Below are positions 1 through 5,009 of a stretch of 9,217 nucleotides of DNA, piece by piece. Under the pieces are notes generated by a model. It had not been told where the DNA came from, ran no database searches, and saw only the letters and a list, made by a program, of their open reading frames with translations. The DNA comes from Spirochaetaceae bacterium (GTDB lineage: Bacteria > Spirochaetota > Spirochaetia > Treponematales > Breznakiellaceae). Each line of letters opens with the position of its first letter. Positions within the stretch are counted from its first letter, which is position 1. The DNA lies in the NCBI GenBank assembly GCA_031284645.1, contig JAITXS010000039.1, forward strand, positions 1 through 9,217. The letters are read 5' to 3'. The position numbers and the translations under genes were made by a program.

Positions 1-3
1 AAT

Positions 4-93
4 TTGGGTATTGGGTATTGGGTATTGGGTATTGGGTATTGGGTATTGGGTATTGGGTATTGGGTATTGGGTATTGGGTATTGGGTATTGGGT
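4..93. repeat. Heptanucleotide tandem array (TTGGGTA)n
   Basis: Twelve exact copies of TTGGGTA run from 4 to 87, followed by a six-base partial copy that stops at 93. No copy differs from the consensus. The period is not a multiple of three and the unit gives no stop codon in any of the six frames, so every frame through the array is open and spells a seven-residue repeat; these reading frames are not evidence of a gene. The plus strand carries 13 GGG tracts separated by TATT, which fits the G3N1-7 pattern of a G-quadruplex. Heptanucleotide tandem arrays of this sort are known from cyanobacteria (STRR sequences) and other bacteria. The perfect copies suggest recent expansion by slippage (inference). 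The array begins at the window edge and may extend to the left. Confidence 0.97.
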
Positions 94-205
94 CGCGGCG
101 CTGTGGGCGTACGGCGACAGGTATCCTGCTACCGTGTCAGCCAAAGAGAAAATAGACCGGACGCTCTCCGATATGATATCTCTCACCCCTTTCCTCATAG
201 TGTAA
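94..205 (+). other. Open tail after the array, possible 3' end of a broken gene
   Basis: After the array the plus-strand frame ending at TAA 203-205 reads about 36 residues of ordinary-looking composition, including the piece VSAKEKIDRTLSDMISL. It could be the C-terminus of a gene whose upstream part lies left of the window or was displaced by the heptamer array. Because the array is open in all frames, openness upstream means nothing, and I do not recognise the residues. Apart from this I see nothing in 94-240. Confidence 0.15.
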
Positions 206-240
206 GTTTATGATGAATGTCCCTTGTTTGTCAAGCGACC

Positions 241-270
241 TTTGGCAAAAAACACGATCTGATATAAAAT
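241..270 (+). promoter_or_regulatory. Candidate promoter for the nuclease-like gene
   Basis: TTTGGC at 241-246 lies 16 bases before TATAAA at 263-268, in an AT-rich stretch that ends about 25 bases before the ATG at 293. An AGAGAGG ribosome binding site at 278-284 follows, eight bases before the start codon. The -35 match is weak and the -10 is better, so this is a reasonable but unproven sigma70-type promoter. Confidence 0.4.
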
Positions 271-292
271 ATTATATAGAGAGGTAACGAGT

Positions 293-1048
293 ATGGCAGA
301 AACTAAAAACCCGCCGAGAGAGCGGGAGTATGTCACCATGGCGAATTTTAACGAATGGCTGGACAGGCTTGCCCGTGAACGTGAGGAAGCAGATCGGAGA
401 CGGGAGGAAGCCGAGGCAAAAGCCGAAGCCAAATTCCTCAAAGAACGGGAGGAATTCAAAAGACGGCAGGAAGAGGCTGATGAGAAATTCCTCAGGGAGC
501 GGGCGGAATTCAAAAAGCAACAGGAAGAAGCAGAGGCAAAAGCTGATGCAAAATTCCGTGAAGAACGAGCGGAAGCCGAACGCTTGGCGGAAAAACGAAT
601 GGAACAGATCGACAAGAGGCTGGGGAAATTAACCAACAGGATCGGCGAAATTATCGAACATCTGGTAACGCCGAATGTACTGGAAAAGTTTAAAAAAATG
701 GGCTTCTCGTTTAACAGAACCGCGCGTAATATTTATATACAAGACAAAGACGGCAAGACCTTAACCGAGATCGATACTGTGTTTCAAAACGGGGAAGACG
801 TCATGATAGTCGAGGTAAAAACTCATCCCACCACAGATGATATAGTCCGTCATGCAAAAAGAATGACTCTGTTACAAACGCAGAATATGTATCCGGGGCT
901 GAATCTCTACGGTGCGATAGCAGCGGCAGTGATCGATGACGAGACACGGAATTTTGCGATAGAACAAGGTTTTTATGTACTTGAACAAAGCGGAGATACC
1001 ATGAAAATACTCCCCGATGACCCGGATTTTAAACCGAAAAAGTGGTGA
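293..1048 (+). CDS. Coiled-coil protein with C-terminal PD-(D/E)XK nuclease-like domain
   Basis: The 251-residue product has two parts. Residues about 22-115 form a very charged helix rich in E, R, K and A, with repeats of the type KFLxERxEFKxxQEEA starting near residues 47, 65 and 87. The 18- and 22-residue spacings fit 7+11 and 11+11 coiled-coil periods. Residues about 116-245 form a small alpha/beta domain. Here E159/D161 in TEIDTVF and E174/K176 in MIVEVKT match the acidic and ExK elements of the PD-(D/E)XK fold. This architecture resembles the DUF3782-type family (assignment from memory). Similar proteins lack a firmly known role; DNA binding or cleavage is inference. The start is fixed by AGAGAGG eight bases upstream. 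No partner gene adjoins it: it stands alone, convergent with yejF, between two G-tract repeats, which may indicate a mobile or accessory gene. Confidence 0.85.
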   Translation: MAETKNPPREREYVTMANFNEWLDRLAREREEADRRREEAEAKAEAKFLKEREEFKRRQEEADEKFLRERAEFKKQQEEAEAKADAKFREERAEAERLAEKRMEQIDKRLGKLTNRIGEIIEHLVTPNVLEKFKKMGFSFNRTARNIYIQDKDGKTLTEIDTVFQNGEDVMIVEVKTHPTTDDIVRHAKRMTLLQTQNMYPGLNLYGAIAAAVIDDETRNFAIEQGFYVLEQSGDTMKILPDDPDFKPKKW

Positions 1049-1050
1049 TC

Positions 1051-1137
1051 TAGGGTAATTGGGTTGTAGGGTAAAGGGTTTGGTAATACCAGAAAGCCCC
1101 TACCCTAGCCCCTTAACCCTACGACCCTATTCTTCCC
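1051..1137. repeat. G-rich/C-rich inverted repeat between convergent genes
   Basis: The 18 bases at 1061-1078 pair with 1110-1127 at 16 positions. One further position is a G-U wobble in the plus transcript and one is an A-A mismatch; the loop is about 31 bases. The left half has GGG tracts at 1053, 1061, 1069 and 1076. The right half has CCC tracts near 1097, 1103, 1109, 1117, 1125 and 1135. Both strands therefore carry a quadruplex-type pattern. It fills the gap between the stop codons at 1048 and 1148 and could end transcription from both sides, although no clear U tract follows the stem on either strand. The left half resembles mutated copies of the heptamer at 4-93. Confidence 0.8.
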
Positions 1138-1147
1138 TGCTATCCTT

Positions 1148-2749
1148 TTATTGGAAAGCGCTTTTTAGCAGAAGCTTGGTGTACTCTTCCTGTGGTTCCT
1201 CAAAAATATCACGGGCGCAGCCGGCCTCAACAAGCTTTCCGTTTTTCATAATTAAAAGCTCATGACTGAGGGCTTTTACAATCCGCAAATCATGGCTGAT
1301 AAAAATATACGACAGTTTCCGTTTTTCCTGCAGTTCACGCAAAAGACGCACAATCTGAAATTGATTCGTTCTGTCTAAGCTCGATGTCGGCTCATCCAAA
1401 ATAAGAATCTCAGGTTCTAAAACAAGGCTGCGTGCAATCGCGATACGCTGCCGCTGTCCGCCTGAAAATTCATTCGGATAACGGTCAAGAAAATCTTTAT
1501 CGTGCAAGCCGACCTCGGCAAGAGCGGCAATAACACGCTCCTTTCGATCTGTTTCTGTGCCGATATGGTGAATTAAAAGTCCCTCACCCACAATATCAGA
1601 CGCAGACATACGCGGTGAAAGAGAGCCATAGGGATCCTGAAAAATAATCTGGGCTTTCCGGCGAAGCGGCCTCATTTTGCTTTCAGGTAAGTTTTGGATT
1701 TGCCTGCCGTCTATCGTTATGCTGCCTGTTGACTGAATCAAACGCAGAAAAGCCTTGCCCAAGCTGGTCTTTCCGCTGCCGCTTTCTCCCACAACGCCGA
1801 GTGTCGTTCCCTTTTTCAGCGTAAAGCTTAAATCATCGACAGCCTTGATATAATCAACGGTTTTTCTCAAAAAGCCCTTTTTTATCGGAAAATACACTTT
1901 CAGATTTTTTACTTCCGCTACAATATTTTTTTCAAAGGACGGAGCGGGACTCCCCTCGTCCCCGTCTTCGCCGAGTAGTAATTTGGTGTAGGCTTCTTTG
2001 GGCTTATCAAAAATATCGCGGGAGCGGCCGCTCTCAACAATCCTTCCGTCTTGCATAACAGCAACACGGTCTGCAAAACGGCGCGCTAAATTTAAATCAT
2101 GAGTAATAAATAAAACAGATAAATTAAAATCTTTTTGAAGGTCTTTTAAAAGCTGTAAGATCAATATCTGAATCGTAACATCAAGGGCCGTAGTCGGCTC
2201 ATCCGCTATCAGCAGTTTTGGTTTATTGATCAGGGCAAGGGCAATCATCACACGCTGTCTCTCCCCGCCGGATAATTCATGCGGATAGGCCCTGCATCTT
2301 TTTTCCGCATCGCGCAATCCGACGCGCCGCAAACTTTCGATAACAAGGGGGTGAGCTTCTTTTTGTGAAATCCCCTGATGCAAGCGTATTGACTCGGCAA
2401 GCTGTTTCTCAATGCAATGCAGGGGATTAAGGCTTGTCATAGGTTCTTGAAAGATGATGCCTATTTCGCTTCCCCGTAATGCCTGTAAGCGAGTTTGATT
2501 GAGCTTGAGTATATCCTCTCCTTCAAAGAGGATTTTACCCTCAAGATGAAGCGAATCCTCACTTTGCAGTCTGAGTATACTCTGAGCGCTTACGGTTTTC
2601 CCGCTGCCGCTTTCCCCGACAAGGGCAAGCATCTCATTTTTATCGATATGAAAATTTATCCCGTGGACAACTTCTTTTGCGTCCGCACCTTTTCCGAAGG
2701 TGGCGTGAAAATCCTGAAATTCGAGGATGTGATTTGACGAAAAACTCAT
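1148..2749 (-). CDS. yejF: Oligopeptide/microcin C-type ABC transporter, duplicated ATPase YejF
   Basis: The 533-residue cytoplasmic ATPase has two complete nucleotide-binding halves, close to the 529 residues of E. coli YejF. In the first half Walker A is GESGSGKT at 45-52, the Q-loop is Q101, the signature LSGGERQR is at 159-166, Walker B ends in D183-E184 and the H-loop is H217. In the second half Walker A is at 321-328, the Q-loop is Q371, FSGGQRQR is at 428-435, D452-E453 close Walker B and H486 is the H-loop. All catalytic residues are present, so both sites should be active. It energises the YejB/YejE channel, which in E. coli imports peptides and microcin C. Its ATG overlaps the yejE stop by four bases (ATGA), and AAGGAG lies nine bases upstream inside yejE. 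It is the last gene of the operon. The duplicated Opp/Dpp-type layout alone could be another peptide or nickel ATPase, but the neighbouring genes fix the identity. Confidence 0.95.
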   Translation of the reverse strand: MSFSSNHILEFQDFHATFGKGADAKEVVHGINFHIDKNEMLALVGESGSGKTVSAQSILRLQSEDSLHLEGKILFEGEDILKLNQTRLQALRGSEIGIIFQEPMTSLNPLHCIEKQLAESIRLHQGISQKEAHPLVIESLRRVGLRDAEKRCRAYPHELSGGERQRVMIALALINKPKLLIADEPTTALDVTIQILILQLLKDLQKDFNLSVLFITHDLNLARRFADRVAVMQDGRIVESGRSRDIFDKPKEAYTKLLLGEDGDEGSPAPSFEKNIVAEVKNLKVYFPIKKGFLRKTVDYIKAVDDLSFTLKKGTTLGVVGESGSGKTSLGKAFLRLIQSTGSITIDGRQIQNLPESKMRPLRRKAQIIFQDPYGSLSPRMSASDIVGEGLLIHHIGTETDRKERVIAALAEVGLHDKDFLDRYPNEFSGGQRQRIAIARSLVLEPEILILDEPTSSLDRTNQFQIVRLLRELQEKRKLSYIFISHDLRIVKALSHELLIMKNGKLVEAGCARDIFEEPQEEYTKLLLKSAFQ

Positions 2750-3771
2750 CCTGCCCGTCTCCTTGGATCAAAAACATCACGCACTCCCTCGCCTATAAAA
2801 ACAAGCAAGGTCAGGCTGAGCGCAAGAACGGCAAATACCGATATGCCCAGCCAAGGGGCCTGTAAATTCGCCTTTGCCTGAGAGAGCAATTCACCAAGCG
2901 AGGGGGAGCCGACCGGTAAGCCGAATCCCAGAAAATCAAGCGAGGTTAGAATAGTAATGGAGCCTGCCAGAATAAACGGGAACTGACTTAAAGCCGAGCT
3001 TACCGCGTTTGGCAGTATGTGAACAAACATGATACGCGCATGGCTCATGCCCATTGCACGGGCCGCAATGACATATTCGAAGTTCCGTGCGCGAAGGAAT
3101 TCAGCCCGGACAAGCGGGACAAGCGCCATCCAGCCAAAGAGGAGGTTTATGCCAAGGAGCCACCAAAAATTCGGCTCTACAACGGATGATAAAATAATCA
3201 AAATAAAAAGCATCGGCAAGCCGGACCATACTTCCATAAAACGCTGGAAAATAATATCAAACAGACCGCCGTAATATCCTTGTAAGGCTCCAAGAAAAAT
3301 ACCTATGATTGAGCAGATAAAAGTCAGGGTAAAGCCGAATAAAACGGAGACTCTGAAACCGTAGAGAAGACGGGCAAGAACATCGCGTCCTCCATCATCA
3401 GTACCCAAGAGGTTTTCAGCAGAAGGCCCGGAGGGTGCCGGGCTTGGTAAATCATAGTTGATGGTATTGTATGAAAAATGAACCGGGGCGAAAATCAGCC
3501 GGCCTTTTTCCTCAATTTTTTGTATGATATAGGGATCGCGGTAATCGGCGTTAATATCGAATTCGCCGCCAAAGACGAGTTCCGAATAATTCTTAAACAC
3601 CGGAAAATAAATATGGTCATCATAAAACACAAGAAGCGGTTTATCGTTTGCCAGCAGTTCGGCAAACAGGGAGAGTGTAAAAAACACAAAAAATATGACA
3701 AAAGAAATAAACGCTTTTTTATATGTGATAAAGCGGAAATGCTTCGAAGATCGCTGTTTGATTTTTTTCAT
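2746..3771 (-). CDS. yejE: Oligopeptide/microcin C-type ABC transporter permease YejE
   Basis: This 341-residue inner-membrane permease has, as I recall it, the same length as E. coli YejE. It shares long stretches with it, such as ELLANDKPLLV near 38-48, FGGEFD near 67-72, GALQGYYGG at 161-169 and SLDFLGFGLPVGSPSLGELL at 277-296. An N-terminal membrane helix lies at about 21-41, followed by a large external segment (42-120) typical of this subfamily. The core helices are at about 141-165, 185-220, 262-282 and 308-328. The EAA loop that docks on the ATPase is AARAMGMSHARIMFVHILPN within 236-255. The start is ATG 3771, preceded by only a weak purine stretch (GGAAGG, about 12 bases away). Translation may therefore depend on ribosomes that finish the small ORF 3776-3850, whose stop is four bases upstream. 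It pairs with YejB to form the peptide channel. Confidence 0.95.
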   Translation of the reverse strand: MKKIKQRSSKHFRFITYKKAFISFVIFFVFFTLSLFAELLANDKPLLVFYDDHIYFPVFKNYSELVFGGEFDINADYRDPYIIQKIEEKGRLIFAPVHFSYNTINYDLPSPAPSGPSAENLLGTDDGGRDVLARLLYGFRVSVLFGFTLTFICSIIGIFLGALQGYYGGLFDIIFQRFMEVWSGLPMLFILIILSSVVEPNFWWLLGINLLFGWMALVPLVRAEFLRARNFEYVIAARAMGMSHARIMFVHILPNAVSSALSQFPFILAGSITILTSLDFLGFGLPVGSPSLGELLSQAKANLQAPWLGISVFAVLALSLTLLVFIGEGVRDVFDPRRRAG

Positions 3772-3775
3772 GAGA

Positions 3776-3850
3776 TTACGCCGCCTTCCGTACTACACGT
3801 AAATACCTTTGTTGAATCATCACACTGTCTTTAGTCCCCGTGTATTTCAT
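3776..3850 (-). CDS. 24-codon small ORF coupled between yejB and yejE
   Basis: The yejB stop overlaps an ATG as ATGA at 3847-3850. From that ATG a frame of 24 codons runs to TAA at 3776-3778, four bases before the yejE ATG. The peptide starts MKYTGTKDSV, ends in VVRKAA and is basic with no clear membrane segment. It resembles no family I know. It fills the whole yejB-yejE gap and has the same ATGA junction as yejE-yejF, so ribosomes could reinitiate into it and hand over to yejE. It may be a coupling leader rather than a functional peptide, a degenerate start region of yejE, or chance. A frame of this length occurs easily by chance, so confidence is low. Confidence 0.3.
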   Translation of the reverse strand: MKYTGTKDSVMIQQRYLRVVRKAA

Positions 3851-4941
3851 GCCTTTCTCCCTTCAAAGTCAATGCGCGGATCAATCACCGTGTAAAGCAA
3901 ATCACTTAACAAACTCAACAGCAGGCCGATTAGGGTAAAAATATAGAGTGTTGCGAAAATAACCGGATAATCGCGCTGGAGGACTGCCTCATAACCAAGA
4001 AGTCCCAATCCTTCAAGCGAAAAAATTACTTCGATTAAAAGAGATCCGGTAAAAAACATTGAAACAAAAGCAGAGGGAAAACCGGCAACTACAATCAGCA
4101 TTGCGTTACGGAATACATGTTTTATTAAAATCGCCTTTTCGCACAGTCCTTTTGCACGCGCAGTGAACACATACTGTTTGTGTATTTCATCAAGAAACGA
4201 ATTTTTTGTCAACATTGTCAGGCTCGCAAAGCCGCCTATGGTAATTGAAAGCACCGGAAGAAAAATATGCCAGAGATAATCGGCTATTTTACCGGCTGTG
4301 CTGAATGTCTCAAAACCGGAGGAAAAAAGACCCCTCAGCGGAAAAATCTTAAGGAAACTGCCGCCTGAAAACAGTACGATGAGGAGCACGGCAAAGAGAA
4401 ACGCAGGGATAGCGTGGAGCAGGATGATGGCAGTGCTTGTCCAAAGGTCAAAACGGCTTCCGTTTTTTACTGCTTTTTTTATACCCAGCGGAATTGACAC
4501 AAGATAGATAATCAGCGTACTCCAAAGGCCAAGAGAAATTGAAACGCTCATTCTTTCGGAGATGAGGGAAAGGACTGATCGTCCTTTAAACAGGCTCTCG
4601 CCAAAATTAAAGGAGGCGTAATTTTTGAGCATTTCAAAGTAACGTGTGCCTATGGGTTTGTCAAAACCAAAGCGTTTTTCAATTTCGGCAATGACTTGGG
4701 GATCAAGTCCCCGGGCACCTCGGTATTTCGAGCCCGAGCTGCGGCCCTGCCCTTCCCCGGTCTTTGCAACGGCATCGCCTGAAATGCGGGAGACCGCCCC
4801 GCCGCCCAGACCCTGCATATCGGCAATGGCCTGATCAACAGGCCCGCCCGGGGCAATCTGGGCAATAAAAAAATTAATGGTAATGATAGCCCAAAGGGTT
4901 GGAATAAGAAGCAGCAAGCGTCTTGCGATATATGATGCCAT
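3847..4941 (-). CDS. yejB: Oligopeptide/microcin C-type ABC transporter permease YejB
   Basis: The 364-residue inner-membrane permease has, as I recall it, the same length as E. coli YejB. It begins with the family's start (MASYIARRLLLLIPTLWAI) and ends in VIDPRIDFEGR. Membrane helix 1 is at about 9-29. It is followed by IAPGGPVDQ and a Gly/Ser-rich loop (about 43-78), a known position of variable sequence in this subfamily. RGLDPQVIAEIEKRFGFDKP then leads to the core helices at about 136-155, 168-192, 225-243, 283-304 and 328-350. The EAA loop is TARAKGLCEKAILIKHVFRN within 260-279. The similarity to the enterobacterial protein, judged by eye, is striking for a non-proteobacterial host. No Shine-Dalgarno motif lies at a normal distance before the ATG, and a promoter -10 sits six bases upstream. 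mnmG lies 68 bases upstream where yejA would be expected. Confidence 0.96.
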   Translation of the reverse strand: MASYIARRLLLLIPTLWAIITINFFIAQIAPGGPVDQAIADMQGLGGGAVSRISGDAVAKTGEGQGRSSGSKYRGARGLDPQVIAEIEKRFGFDKPIGTRYFEMLKNYASFNFGESLFKGRSVLSLISERMSVSISLGLWSTLIIYLVSIPLGIKKAVKNGSRFDLWTSTAIILLHAIPAFLFAVLLIVLFSGGSFLKIFPLRGLFSSGFETFSTAGKIADYLWHIFLPVLSITIGGFASLTMLTKNSFLDEIHKQYVFTARAKGLCEKAILIKHVFRNAMLIVVAGFPSAFVSMFFTGSLLIEVIFSLEGLGLLGYEAVLQRDYPVIFATLYIFTLIGLLLSLLSDLLYTVIDPRIDFEGRKA

Positions 4942-4947
4942 TGTGAT

Positions 4948-4976
4948 ATTTTAGCCTATCAAGCGATGAAACGCAA
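4948..4976 (-). promoter_or_regulatory. Candidate promoter of yejBEF
   Basis: On the minus strand TTGCGT (4971-4976) and TAAAAT (4948-4953) are separated by exactly 17 bases. Only six bases (4942-4947) lie between the -10 and the yejB ATG at 4941, so transcription would be expected to start at or next to the A of the start codon. The spacing is ideal; each hexamer has one or two departures from consensus. It would allow yejBEF to be expressed apart from the MFS-mnmG message. Confidence 0.5.
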
Positions 4977-5009
4977 TGTGGCGGCAATCCCCGGATGCCT
5001 GATATTATA

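Noticed and set aside
4..93. CRISPR array or telomere-like end
   Set aside because: There are no spacers, the unit is only 7 bp, and the array merges into ordinary sequence without a terminal hairpin.
4..213. Plus-strand ORFs through the heptamer array
   Set aside because: Openness is a by-product of a stop-free 7-bp repeat; the heptapeptide pattern and TTG starts do not indicate a protein.
208..636. 142-codon minus-strand ORF opposite the coiled-coil gene
   Set aside because: It is an antisense shadow of the low-complexity charged repeat; the plus-strand product has the domain, the ribosome binding site and the nuclease motif.
4982..4998. Imperfect GGCATCC/GGATTGCC hairpin after mnmG as a terminator
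   Set aside because: The stem is short with a bulge and a tiny loop, and no U tract follows.
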